Below are positions 17,308 to 26,311 of a DNA stretch of 64,000 nucleotides, one piece after another. This stretch comes from Candidatus Zhuqueibacterota bacterium (GTDB taxonomy: Bacteria; Zhuqueibacterota; Zhuqueibacteria; Zhuqueibacterales; Zhuqueibacteraceae), in the NCBI GenBank assembly GCA_022616415.1, contig JAKEEU010000280.1, forward strand, positions 17,079 to 81,078. The letters are read 5' to 3'. The notes under the pieces are model-generated. The model was not told the origin of the DNA and ran no database searches. It saw only the letters and a list, made by a program, of their open reading frames with translations. Each line of letters opens with the position of its first letter. Within the stretch, counting starts at the first letter, position 1. The position numbers and the translations under genes were made by a program.

Positions 17308-18348
17308 ATGATAAATCAAACTATACTTCGACGTGCCTTGAAGACAGCACAATTGCTGGAGAGGAAAGGTAAGCTAGTGTGCTCTGCCGTTTCTCTCAGT
17401 GTCTTCCTTGGGGTAACTGCCTGTAACCTGTTGAGCCCGGAAGAGCCGGGCGCGCTTGTTCCTCCCACTGCCGGCGAGGACGCGGCGCTCCCTCAGCTTC
17501 GAATAAAAGTGGCGGAAAGAGAACGCGCGATACATCTGCAAACATTTGGCGAACCGGACCGCCCGCTGCTCATGATTTTACATGGCGGCCCAGGAGCTGA
17601 CTTCCGGCTCCTTCTCCCACTACAGGAACTGGCAGACCGATACTACGTTGTCTTATGGGATCAGCGCGGCGCTGGACTCTCTGAGCGAGTAACCAAGGAG
17701 GAGCTAACTCTCGATAGCTTCAATGAGGAAATTTCAGCAGTCCAAGCCGCAGTCGCACCCGGGCGAAAGGTTACTCTCGTGGGACACTCATACGGCGGTC
17801 TCCTAGCGACGCGCTATGCCGCCACTTACCCGGATGCGGTAGAACAGCTCGTACTCATTGAGCCTGGTCCTATTACTCCCCGCGGCCGGCGGAACTACCA
17901 CGGCGGTGAAATCGGCTTTGCCGCGGTCGAAGACTTCTTTTGGCAGAACGAGTTGCTCACCTCCAGCGACCACGCAGCGGCAGATTATAAAGCGAATAAT
18001 CTACTGCCGGAAGCTTCGCGCAGTTTTACGTGCTCGGGCGAAGTGCCTTCTGAATACCCGATGTGGCGCTTCGGTGCGTTCCACCACCATGTGCTCACAC
18101 ACACGAATCAGGCGCCGGACGACGACTTTAACTGGGCTGAGGATATTGTCAACTTTCAACCAGAGGTACTTGTCGTCGCGGGGACATGCGGCGCAGCCGG
18201 CGCTAACTTTCAACAAACGTATAACCTCGAGGCGCTCCCGCGCGCCAGGTTTACAATTATCTCCGGAGCCGGGCACTTGACGCTGTTCCTTGACTATGCC
18301 GAGGAAACGCTTGCGGCCCTCCGGGCTTATCTCATAGAATATTACTGA
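17308..18348 (+). CDS. Alpha/beta hydrolase, proline iminopeptidase-like lipoprotein
   Basis: A 346-residue alpha/beta hydrolase. An N-terminal signal (LSVFLGVTAC) has a lipobox-like end, so it is likely exported and lipidated. The oxyanion region is HGGPG, followed by WDQRGAGLSE and the nucleophile elbow GHSYGG, the S33 prolyl aminopeptidase/epoxide hydrolase signature; the catalytic His is probably in GAGHLTLF near the end. ATG at 17308 with GGAG upstream is chosen over a GTG at 17296. The next gene starts 9 bases after its stop. Confidence 0.85.
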   Translation: MINQTILRRALKTAQLLERKGKLVCSAVSLSVFLGVTACNLLSPEEPGALVPPTAGEDAALPQLRIKVAERERAIHLQTFGEPDRPLLMILHGGPGADFRLLLPLQELADRYYVVLWDQRGAGLSERVTKEELTLDSFNEEISAVQAAVAPGRKVTLVGHSYGGLLATRYAATYPDAVEQLVLIEPGPITPRGRRNYHGGEIGFAAVEDFFWQNELLTSSDHAAADYKANNLLPEASRSFTCSGEVPSEYPMWRFGAFHHHVLTHTNQAPDDDFNWAEDIVNFQPEVLVVAGTCGAAGANFQQTYNLEALPRARFTIISGAGHLTLFLDYAEETLAALRAYLIEYY

Positions 18349-18357
18349 GGTCAGATC

Positions 18358-19098
18358 ATGAAGATTTCTGTCATTACTCTCTGCGCTCAACTGCTGTCAC
18401 TATTGCTTTCTGCGCACACAGTCCAAGCCCAGTCCCGACGGGTCGGGATCACACCGTTTGCCGCTTCACGCCACAGCATCATTTTGGAGGTGGCGTTAGA
18501 ACCCGAACTGGTCGTGTCCCTTGACTACATCTATGGCCTCGGCGCATTGGATCGCCGCAATGGCATCAGCGTGGGCGCCGGGGTGAAGGTGCCGACCACG
18601 GTGATTTCGAACGACGCTTGGCGTCTGCATCTCTTCACCTCCACGCACTGGGGGTCGAGAGATCATTGGGGAGCGAACCTAACCGCGCTCGGATATCTCA
18701 GCCACAATCGCAACCGCGCCGGGGAAATCCACGGATTCGGGATTGAGCTTCGCGCTGCGCCTGGTTTTTACGGCTCGCGCAGGACGACGGCGTTGGACCT
18801 GGGCTGGCAAGGCACCCTGCTCTCGCACATTCGACACTCCGCTGAAACCAGGGCGACGTTCGAAGACCGCTATCCTCCCGGTGTAAATGGTCCGGCCGGC
18901 CCGAAGGACGGCTGGTATGGTTCAACCGCACACCGCTTTCGCATCGGTCTCTTAGGTGCCCATAAGCTCGCCGATCGCATGGCATTGCAAGTGGCGCTGG
19001 GCAGTCTGTTTGCACGACAAAAGCAAGGCGTCTTCCTCGGCTTCGACTTTGCCCAGATTCCTGTTTACCTCGAAACCTCACTGCGTTTCGGCTGGTGA
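18358..19098 (+). CDS. Putative outer membrane beta-barrel protein
   Basis: 246 residues with a signal peptide (ISVITLCAQLLSLLLSAHTV, then QAQ) and alternating amphipathic strands, ending in the aromatic LETSLRFGW typical of outer membrane barrels. Not assigned to a named family. It lies 9 bases after the hydrolase gene with a GAGGTC before the ATG, so the two are one operon. Confidence 0.7.
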   Translation: MKISVITLCAQLLSLLLSAHTVQAQSRRVGITPFAASRHSIILEVALEPELVVSLDYIYGLGALDRRNGISVGAGVKVPTTVISNDAWRLHLFTSTHWGSRDHWGANLTALGYLSHNRNRAGEIHGFGIELRAAPGFYGSRRTTALDLGWQGTLLSHIRHSAETRATFEDRYPPGVNGPAGPKDGWYGSTAHRFRIGLLGAHKLADRMALQVALGSLFARQKQGVFLGFDFAQIPVYLETSLRFGW

Positions 19099-19290
19099 CG
19101 CACAAGTAGCGGCCTCGACGGGTACGGATTCAGAAACTTGTTTGGCAACGGCACGACTCGACATTATGTCATGCCGGCAATACGGACAGACCTGCCAATC
19201 TTTTTTGGGTGAGACGCATGAAGCCGAGAAAGATTTATAATCTCAAAAAGCAAACAAAAAATCACCAAAAATATTTTTATTCTGACTGAA

Positions 19291-19316
19291 ACTATTCTAA
19301 TCGAGAATAGTATACT
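19291..19316 (+). promoter_or_regulatory. Likely PadR operator overlapping a -10 box
   Basis: Perfect inverted repeat ACTATTCT-AATCG-AGAATAGT (19291-19311), directly followed by a TATACT -10-like hexamer (19311-19316) and the padR start 25 bases on. The placement is that of an autoregulated PadR operator; binding is inferred. Confidence 0.7.
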
Positions 19317-19341
19317 GTAGAACAATTTTTTGGAGCCGTTA

Positions 19342-19929
19342 ATGTCAAAAAACGAAATTGCAATTCTTGGCCTGCTGGCGGAAAGTCCGATGCACGGCTA
19401 TCAGATTCACCAGCAGATCAAAGAGCGGGAGATGGATTACTGGGCGAAGATCAAACTGCCTTCCATTTATAGCACTTTGACGCGCCTGGAAGAACAGGGT
19501 TTGATCACCTCCGGCAAAGAGAAAGTCGGCAACACGCCGGAGCGCACGGTTTATTCGCTTACGCCGGCGGGCCGCGACCAGCTCAGCGAAACGGTGCAGT
19601 TTTTTTTGCGCGAAGATAATCATCCCGAATGGCTGTTCGGACTGGGCGTGGCGTTCATTTGCGGCGCGCCGCGTGAAAAGGTGCTGGAAGCGCTGCAACT
19701 TCGCCGGAAAAATCTCGAAAAACATCAGGAGGCTTTAACGCAGGAAGCGACTAATTACAAAGACAAAATTCCATTCAATTGGTATATGTTGATCGAACAT
19801 GCTTTAAAAAACATGGAACTGGAGTTGGATTGGTTGGATCGACTGGTTAATACCGTGCAAAAGGTGGAACGTTGGACGCCGGAATGGCAATGTGATGAGT
19901 GCGCAGAAAAAACCAAAGGAGAGATATAA
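19342..19929 (+). CDS. PadR-family transcriptional repressor
   Basis: A 195-residue regulator. N-terminal winged helix (EIAILGLLAESPMHGYQIHQ, then DYWAKIKLPSIYSTLTRLEE) is typical PadR; the C-terminal half is a long helical dimerisation domain. ATG at 19342 has GGAG 7 bases upstream. It ends 4 bases before the tolC of pump 2, so it probably controls that operon and responds to a pump substrate. Confidence 0.93.
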   Translation: MSKNEIAILGLLAESPMHGYQIHQQIKEREMDYWAKIKLPSIYSTLTRLEEQGLITSGKEKVGNTPERTVYSLTPAGRDQLSETVQFFLREDNHPEWLFGLGVAFICGAPREKVLEALQLRRKNLEKHQEALTQEATNYKDKIPFNWYMLIEHALKNMELELDWLDRLVNTVQKVERWTPEWQCDECAEKTKGEI

Positions 19930-19933
19930 AAAT

Positions 19934-21331
19934 ATGAAGCACGTGAGATGGGTTCTGGTTACTTGTTGCTGGTTACTTGTTGCTGGCGCTGCCGCGCAGC
20001 CGGCTGGCGATGAGTCAATTGCCGCTGCACCAAACGGCAAGGTCTTGCGCCTGGAAGAAGCGCAGCAAATCGCGTTGGAGAAAAACCTGCAGCTTCAGGC
20101 GGCGCGCAAAGGCGCCCGCGCGTCGAGCTGGGGCGTGAAGAATGCATACACGCAATTTCTACCAACCGTCAATCTCAATTTCAGTTATGTTCGTCTGGAC
20201 GGCGGCACCGTGGATCGCGCCAACATTTTTACTGATGTTGGCCGTGAATTGGTCAAACAATTTGCCCCTGACGAAGATCCGAATCAAATTCGCCCCAGTG
20301 CGTGGCGGGATTCTTACGGCCCCTCGGTGAGCGTGACGCAGCCGATTTTTACCGGCGGCACCTTGCTTGCCAATGTCAACGTGGCGCAGGCGCAGGATAT
20401 GACCGCGCAGGCGAATTTGGCCAGCACCGAGCAGCAGACTATTTACAACACGCAAAAAGCTTACTTCGATGTGCTGCGCGCTCAGGAGCTTCTTGCCGTT
20501 GCCAAAGAGGTTTTACAGACCGCGGATGAACATTTAAACAGCGCCCGCAAACAGGTCGAAGCCGGCCTGCGCAGCAAAACCGAAATTCTGCGTTGGGAAG
20601 TGCAGAAGGCCAATGCCGAGAGCAACGTGCTGCGCGCCGAGAATGCGTTGGCGCTGTCGCGTCCGGCGCTCAATCAAGTGCTCGGCTTGGATTTGAATAC
20701 CGAATATAATGTTGAGCCGGTGGAAGACCTGCCGATGCAGGTTCCGGCGACGCTTGAAGAGCGCACTGCCGTGGCGCTGCGCAAAAATCCCGGTGTGCGC
20801 GTGGCCGAAGCTAACGTTGATTTGGCCGGCGCGCAGGTGAAAGTCGAGCGTGCACAATTTACGCCGAAGGTGAGCCTGGCTTACAACTACAATTGGGAAG
20901 CCAACAACACGCTCAAGCTCGACAGCTATAAAACGTGGTCGCTCGGCGTCGTGGCACAATTTCCGATTTTCAACAGTTTTCGCGATTATACCAATCTCCA
21001 GAAAGCGCAGGAGACCAAAAAGCAGACGGAAGATTTGCAGCAGGATTTCGAGCGCGGCTTGCGGTTGCAGGTTTTACAAGCCTCGCAAAATCTCGAGCTG
21101 GCCGAAAAACAATTGGTCATCACCGAAAAAGCCAGAGCGCAAGCCGAAGAAAATTTCCGCGTGATCAAGCATTCGTATGAAGTCGGCCTCGCTTCCAATC
21201 TGGATTTTCTCGATGCGCAAAACGCGCAGAGCCAGGCGCGCTGGGACAAAGTCAACACGCGATATGATTATTTGCTGGCCAAAACCGCGCTGGCGCAGGC
21301 GATGGGCGTGTTGAGAGCCGGTAATCAGTGA
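19934..21331 (+). CDS. TolC-family outer membrane efflux protein (pump 2)
   Basis: A 465-residue channel. The signal peptide begins MKHVRWVLVTCCWLLVAGAA; it is encoded in part by a perfect 14-base tandem repeat (19957-19984). TolC duplicated helical halves (EAQQIALEKNLQLQAARKGA and TPKVSLAYNYNWEANN) and a closing NLDFLDAQNAQSQA. AAGGAG precedes the ATG. The last codons and stop fall inside the repeat at 21321-21395. Confidence 0.93.
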   Translation: MKHVRWVLVTCCWLLVAGAAAQPAGDESIAAAPNGKVLRLEEAQQIALEKNLQLQAARKGARASSWGVKNAYTQFLPTVNLNFSYVRLDGGTVDRANIFTDVGRELVKQFAPDEDPNQIRPSAWRDSYGPSVSVTQPIFTGGTLLANVNVAQAQDMTAQANLASTEQQTIYNTQKAYFDVLRAQELLAVAKEVLQTADEHLNSARKQVEAGLRSKTEILRWEVQKANAESNVLRAENALALSRPALNQVLGLDLNTEYNVEPVEDLPMQVPATLEERTAVALRKNPGVRVAEANVDLAGAQVKVERAQFTPKVSLAYNYNWEANNTLKLDSYKTWSLGVVAQFPIFNSFRDYTNLQKAQETKKQTEDLQQDFERGLRLQVLQASQNLELAEKQLVITEKARAQAEENFRVIKHSYEVGLASNLDFLDAQNAQSQARWDKVNTRYDYLLAKTALAQAMGVLRAGNQ

Positions 21332-21395
21332 TCAGTTTTCAGTAATCAGTTATCAGTATCAATTACTGATCACTGGTGACTGATTACTGATAACT
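21321..21395. repeat. CAGTAATCAGTTATCAGT-type inverted repeat
   Basis: Short CAGT-spaced words repeated and inverted: AGTAATCAGTTATCAGT on the left and ACTGATTACTGATAACT on the right. It starts inside the last codons of tolC, whose final AGNQ and stop come from it. Related words occur at 4344-4370 and 35416-35459. Confidence 0.8.
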
Positions 21396-21414
21396 AAAAT
21401 AGAGAAAGACTAAA

Positions 21415-22506
21415 ATGAAAACTAAACTGATTCTCATAACCACACTCGCGACCGTCGCTGTCAGTTTCGTTGCCTGGAGCCGATGGAGTTCTGAAAAGCA
21501 ATCGGGCAAAGGCATCGAGAGCTTGCCGCTTTCGGTGAAAATTCAGACTATCCAGCCGGCGTCGATTTCGCAGAGTTTGATCGTTTCCGGCACGCTGGTT
21601 GGTGAAAATGAAGCTACAGTGATTTCCGAAACCCAAGGCAAAATCGTTGCGGTGAAGGCCCAAGTCGGCGATTGGCTGGCCAAAGGGCAGGCGATCGTGC
21701 AAGTGGAAAATGATCTGAAGCTTGTGGCGCTTGAGCAGGCGAAAGCGCAGTTGATGGCGGCGCAAACGAACTATGACAAAGCGCAGAAAGATTTAAAGCG
21801 TTATGACGATTTGTTCACGCAGCAGATTGCCACGCAGAATGACATTGAGAATGCGCGGCTGGCGGCGCGCGCAGCCGAGGCTCAATTGAAAGGCGCCGAA
21901 GCCGCTTTGAAATTGGCGCAGCGCTTTTATGATGATACCGCGATCAAAGCGCCGCTGGCCGGCAGATTGGCGGATCGCTACGTGAATGAGGCTGCGATGG
22001 TCATGCCCGGTGACGAGATCGGCGTCGTGGTGGATGGCCGCAATATGAAGCTGCGCTCGAGCGTGGCGGAAAACGAAGTGTCGTTGGTGAAGATTGGCCA
22101 GCCGGTTGAGATCGTTGCCGATGCGCTTGCGGGCGCGAAATTTTCCGGCAAAGTTTTTTCCGTGGCGCAAAAAGCCAACAGCGAGCGCACGTATCCCCTC
22201 GAGATTCTCGTGCAAAACGACAAAGGCGAATCGCTCAAGAGCGGCATGTTCGGCCGCGCCACGATTCAGGTTGCTAACGCAGATAATGCCATCGTCGTGC
22301 CGAGCGAAGCCGTGCTCTCCGATGCGGCGCGCAACAATTATGTGTTTGTGGAAGAAAGCGGCGCGGCCAAACAAGTCGAGGTGAAGCTCGGCCTACAGCA
22401 AGACGGCAAAGTGCAAATCGTTAGCGGCCTCGCTGCCGGCGCGCGGCTCGTCGTTTCCGGCCAGCAGAGACTGGCGAACGGCACAAAAGTCTCAGTTCAA
22501 GAGTAG
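21415..22506 (+). CDS. RND efflux periplasmic adaptor (pump 2)
   Basis: A 363-residue membrane fusion protein. An N-terminal hydrophobic anchor (LILITTLATVAVSFVAW), biotinyl-lipoyl halves around ISETQGKIVAVKAQVGDWLA and IKAPLAGRLADRYV, a helical hairpin between them, and a C-terminal barrel/MP domain. Second gene of the PadR-controlled operon. Confidence 0.92.
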   Translation: MKTKLILITTLATVAVSFVAWSRWSSEKQSGKGIESLPLSVKIQTIQPASISQSLIVSGTLVGENEATVISETQGKIVAVKAQVGDWLAKGQAIVQVENDLKLVALEQAKAQLMAAQTNYDKAQKDLKRYDDLFTQQIATQNDIENARLAARAAEAQLKGAEAALKLAQRFYDDTAIKAPLAGRLADRYVNEAAMVMPGDEIGVVVDGRNMKLRSSVAENEVSLVKIGQPVEIVADALAGAKFSGKVFSVAQKANSERTYPLEILVQNDKGESLKSGMFGRATIQVANADNAIVVPSEAVLSDAARNNYVFVEESGAAKQVEVKLGLQQDGKVQIVSGLAAGARLVVSGQQRLANGTKVSVQE

Positions 22507-22516
22507 AAGAATCGCA

Positions 22517-22650
22517 TGCTGGAGTGGTGGATCGTTGGAGTATTGGATTGATGGAGTATTGCAGTGCTGGATTACTGAATTGACCAGTTTTCAAACGATC
22601 CCCAAATCCATCGATCCAACAATCCATTGATCCAGCTATCCAATAATCCA
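22517..22650. repeat. TGGATTGATGGA-type inverted repeat
   Basis: Left half is built of TGGAT/TTGGAGTATTGGATTGATGG words and the right half of ATCCA words (ATCCAACAATCCATTGATCC), which pair as a long imperfect hairpin. It fills the gap between adaptor and pump; the pump start 15 bases on has no ribosome site of its own. Confidence 0.75.
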
Positions 22651-22664
22651 AATTAGTCATATAT

Positions 22665-25600
22665 ATGAAACTCACCCAAGTTTCCATACAACGGCCGGCG
22701 TTCATCACTATGGTGTTCACGGCGTTGGCGGCGCTCGGTATCTTTGCATATATGCAGATGGGCGTCGACTTGCTGCCGAAAATGGATTGGCCGATGGTCT
22801 CGGTTGTCACGATTTACCCAGGCGCCGGCCCCAAAGAAGTGGAAACCGCCGTTTCCAAACCCATCGAAGAGGCGCTCTCCAGCCTCAACGGTTTGAAGCA
22901 CGTGCGCTCATTTTCCAACGAGGGCGTTTCCGTTATTTTGGCGGAATTTTCTTTCACGACGGACGTTGAAGCCGCCACCAATGAAGTGCAGCGCAAAGTC
23001 GACGGCGTGCGCGCCGATTTGCCCAAAGAAATTTACACGCCGACAGTCGCCAAGTCCGACATCAACGACTTCCCGATCGTGCGCATCGCCATGAGCGGCA
23101 AGGACACGGACGCGCGCGCGTTGTATCAATTTGCCGACGAGCACGTTTCGCAGCGCCTCGAGCAAATTCCCGGCGTTTCGAGCGTGGAGATCGTCGGCGG
23201 CCAGAAGCGCGAGATTCGCATCGAAGTGGACAACGACCGGCTGCGCGCTTATAATCTTTCCGTCGTGCAAGTGAGCCAGGCCCTGCAGCGCGAGAACTTG
23301 GATTTCCCGACCGGCAAGATCAACTCGCCGACGAACCAGTATATCGTCCGCGTCGCCGGCAAATTCACCACGCCGGAAGCGATGAACAACATCGTGCTGG
23401 CGGCGCACGGCGACAGCAAAGTTTATTTGCGCGACGTCGCAAGAGTGCTGGACACGTACAACGAAGACGTGACCTACACCCGACTGAACGCCGAGCCGGC
23501 CATCGGCTTGATGTTGCAACGGCAGTCCGGCGCCAACTCCGTGAAAGTGGCGGCGCTGGTGCGCGACGAGCTGGCAAAAATTGAAAAGGAGCAAAACGGC
23601 CGGATTCATTTTGAAATCGCGCAGGATATCACCCAGTTCACGCTGCACTCGGTGAACGAAGTGAAGCGCGACCTCGGCCTCGCCGTGTTGATGGTGGCGC
23701 TGGTGCTGTTCATCTTCCTGCACAGCTTCCGCAACTCGTTCATCGTGCTGTTGTCGATCCCAACAAGTTTGATCACGACATTCATCATGATGCAGGCGTT
23801 CGGCTTCACCATCAACCTCGTCTCGCTGATGGCGCTGGCTTTGGTGATCGGCATTCTGGTGGATGACTCGATCGTCGTGCTCGAAAATATTCACCGCCAT
23901 CTTGAAAGAGGCGAAGATCAAAAAAGCGCCGCGCTAAAAGGCCGCGCCGAAATCGGCTTTGCGGCCATGGCCATCACGCTCGTCGACGTCGTCGTGTTCC
24001 TGCCGATTGCCTTGATCGGCGGCATCGTTGGAAAAATTTTCAAAGAGTTCGGCCTCACTATCGTCGTCAGCACGCTGCTCTCGCTGTTTGTCTCGTTCAC
24101 GCTGACGCCGATGCTGGCCTCGAAATGGTCGCGCGCCGGCTCGACGACTTTAAAATGGCGCTGGCTGCATTGGCTGATTGAAAAATTCGAAGCCTTCCAG
24201 GAAAATTTGACCGAGCGTTATCGCAAGTGGCTGGCGTGGGGTTTGGATCGCCGCAAAACAGTGGTGCTGGTAAGTTTTGGATTGTTGATCCTGAGCTTCG
24301 CGTTGGTGCCGCTCGGATTTATCGGCACCGAATTTATGACCGAGCCTGACCGCGGCGAGTTCGCGGTAAATCTCGAAATGCCGATTGGCACGGCGCTGGA
24401 CATTACCGACGGCGCAACCCAGCGCGTGGAAAATATTTTGGCGAGCATGCCGGAAGTCACGCGCTATTTGGCGACGGTCGGCAAATCCCAAAACGAATGG
24501 TCGAGCGCCAAACGGCCCAACGTCGCGCAAATTTCGGTGACGCTGCAGGACAAACGCGAGCGCAAGCGCAGCACCGCGGCAGTGATGAATGATATTTCCA
24601 AGCAAGCGACGGCGATCCCCGGCTTGATCGTGCGCATGAGCCCGATCAGCATGTTCGGCGCCGCGCAAGAGTCGCCGCTGCAAATCGAAGTGAAAGGCCC
24701 GGACCTCGAAACGCTCGCGCCGATTGCCGACAAAGTTGCCGCGATTACCGCGCAAACGCCCGGCACGCGCGACGCCAAAAGCTCGTGGGAAGAAGGCCAG
24801 CCGGAAATTCAAATCGCCGTCGATCGCGACCGCGCCGCGCAGCTCGGCTTGACGCTCGGCGAGATCGGCGTGGCGTTGCGCACCGCTATCGAAGGCGACA
24901 TCGCGACGAAATACAAGGACGGCAACACCGAGTTCGATACCCGCGTGGTGCTCGCCAAAGCCAATCGTTCGAATCCGGCTGACGTTGAAAAAGTCACGCT
25001 GGTCAATTATCGCGGCGAGCGCATCTTTCTGGGGCAGGCTGCCGAGGTTTATTACGGGAAGGGTCCGACGATGATCGGCCGCAAAGACCGCGAGCGCTTG
25101 ATCACCGTTTCGTCAAACCTCAACGGCTCGGTTGCGCTCGGCCAAATCACTGCGGAAATTCAAAAACGCGCTGCTGGCATCGAATTGCCGCCCGGTGTCA
25201 CCATCTCGTATGCCGGCGACGTACAGAACATGCAGGACATGTTCCGCGACATGACGATTGCCATCACCTTCGCCGCCTTGTTTGTGTATATGATCATGGT
25301 GGCGCTGTTCGAAAGCTACACGCATCCGTTCACGATCATGTTTTCGATTCCCGTCGCGCTGGTCGGCGGCCTCGGGGCTCTAGCCCTCACCGGCCAAACG
25401 CTGAACATGTTTTCGATGATCGGCATTTTGCTCTCGCTCGGCCTGGTGACGAAGAACGCGATTCTGCTCGTTGACCGCGCCAACGATCAACGCGCGAAAG
25501 GCCTTTCCGCGCGCGAAGCCATTCTAGAAGCCGGCCCGACGCGCTTGCGGCCGATTCTCATGACCACGCTGACGATGGTGCTCGGCATGATGCCGCTGGC

Positions 25601-25814
25601 GCTGGCCCTCGGCGCCGGCTCGGAGATTCGCCAGAGCATGGCCATCGTCGTCATCGGCGCATTGCTCAGCTCGACGCTGCTCACACTGGTTTTGGTGCCG
25701 ATAATTTATACGTACATGGAAGGCCTGCGCGCGCGGTTGAGCCGGAAGAAGTTGGCCGCGACCAACGGCAAGTATAAAGGCGTGCCGGAGATGGTGAGCG
25801 AAGCCATGGCGTAA
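22665..25814 (+). CDS. RND multidrug efflux pump, AcrB-like (pump 2)
   Basis: A 1049-residue pump of normal length. Starts MKLTQVSIQRPAFITMVFTA; TM4 relay Asp pair in GILVDDSIVVLENI; a second 6-TM half with GLVTKNAILLVDRANDQRAK; ends shortly after the last helix. It belongs to the HAE1-like group, so hydrophobic drugs, detergents or similar compounds are expected. Last gene of the operon; a terminator follows. Confidence 0.95.
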   Translation: MKLTQVSIQRPAFITMVFTALAALGIFAYMQMGVDLLPKMDWPMVSVVTIYPGAGPKEVETAVSKPIEEALSSLNGLKHVRSFSNEGVSVILAEFSFTTDVEAATNEVQRKVDGVRADLPKEIYTPTVAKSDINDFPIVRIAMSGKDTDARALYQFADEHVSQRLEQIPGVSSVEIVGGQKREIRIEVDNDRLRAYNLSVVQVSQALQRENLDFPTGKINSPTNQYIVRVAGKFTTPEAMNNIVLAAHGDSKVYLRDVARVLDTYNEDVTYTRLNAEPAIGLMLQRQSGANSVKVAALVRDELAKIEKEQNGRIHFEIAQDITQFTLHSVNEVKRDLGLAVLMVALVLFIFLHSFRNSFIVLLSIPTSLITTFIMMQAFGFTINLVSLMALALVIGILVDDSIVVLENIHRHLERGEDQKSAALKGRAEIGFAAMAITLVDVVVFLPIALIGGIVGKIFKEFGLTIVVSTLLSLFVSFTLTPMLASKWSRAGSTTLKWRWLHWLIEKFEAFQENLTERYRKWLAWGLDRRKTVVLVSFGLLILSFALVPLGFIGTEFMTEPDRGEFAVNLEMPIGTALDITDGATQRVENILASMPEVTRYLATVGKSQNEWSSAKRPNVAQISVTLQDKRERKRSTAAVMNDISKQATAIPGLIVRMSPISMFGAAQESPLQIEVKGPDLETLAPIADKVAAITAQTPGTRDAKSSWEEGQPEIQIAVDRDRAAQLGLTLGEIGVALRTAIEGDIATKYKDGNTEFDTRVVLAKANRSNPADVEKVTLVNYRGERIFLGQAAEVYYGKGPTMIGRKDRERLITVSSNLNGSVALGQITAEIQKRAAGIELPPGVTISYAGDVQNMQDMFRDMTIAITFAALFVYMIMVALFESYTHPFTIMFSIPVALVGGLGALALTGQTLNMFSMIGILLSLGLVTKNAILLVDRANDQRAKGLSAREAILEAGPTRLRPILMTTLTMVLGMMPLALALGAGSEIRQSMAIVVIGALLSSTLLTLVLVPIIYTYMEGLRARLSRKKLAATNGKYKGVPEMVSEAMA

Positions 25815-25848
25815 AACGAAATGGGCGAGTGGGCTACGCCTGTTGGGT

Positions 25849-25893
25849 GAAAGGGAGAAAGGGCAAAAGGGCCTTTTCTCCCTTTCTATTTTT
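25849..25893 (+). terminator. Rho-independent terminator after pump 2
   Basis: Stem GAAAGGGAGAAAGG with CCTTTTCTCCCTTTC, a short loop, then TATTTTT. It lies 35 bases after the pump stop codon. Confidence 0.85.
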
Positions 25894-25981
25894 GATATCA
25901 AGCTTTTCATTGACTATTTACTTTGAATTTTGTAACATGGTTAAGGAAAAATCAAAAGAGAAGGTGACAAAGAGGTGTTTT

Positions 25982-26311
25982 ATGTCCTTATCTCATCGAA
26001 ACGATCGACGGATTAAGCCTTTGCCCTCCCGGAATAAAAGTGCCAAGGCAGTGCATTGGTGGGACGACTTGCCAACAGTCATGAGCTGCCCCGAATGCGG
26101 CAAAAAAGCCATGCGCAGGGCGAGTGGGCCCTGTGAACTTCTCGATGGGACGCTTATATCAGAACTGGAACGCTTTCAATGTTTTGCTTGTGGAGCCGAT
26201 TTTTTTGATGACGAGGCAATGGGAGTAATCGAAAAATTTCGGCAAAGCCAATCACAAACGCCATCACAGTTGCGCCGTCGAGCCCACGTGGAAAAAGTCG
26301 AAGTTGCATGA
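25982..26311 (+). CDS. YgiT/MqsA-type zinc finger protein
   Basis: 109 residues. Two Cys pairs, CPECG and CFACG, with the spacer GPCELLDGTLISELERFQ and the following ADFFDDEAMGVIEKFR, match the YgiT-type (MqsA antitoxin) zinc finger, but no DNA-binding helix-turn-helix follows. GAGGTG before the ATG at 25982 decides the start. No toxin partner is adjacent; its TGA overlaps the next gene's ATG. It may be an orphan antitoxin-like regulator. Confidence 0.7.
   Translation: MSLSHRNDRRIKPLPSRNKSAKAVHWWDDLPTVMSCPECGKKAMRRASGPCELLDGTLISELERFQCFACGADFFDDEAMGVIEKFRQSQSQTPSQLRRRAHVEKVEVA

Noticed and set aside
22908..23921. A 337-residue minus-strand frame
   Set aside because: Opposite the pump-2 RND gene; shadow.
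24960..24980. A tRNA T-loop-like GTTCGAATCC
   Set aside because: It is coding sequence in the RND gene with no cloverleaf around it; no tRNA found in the window.
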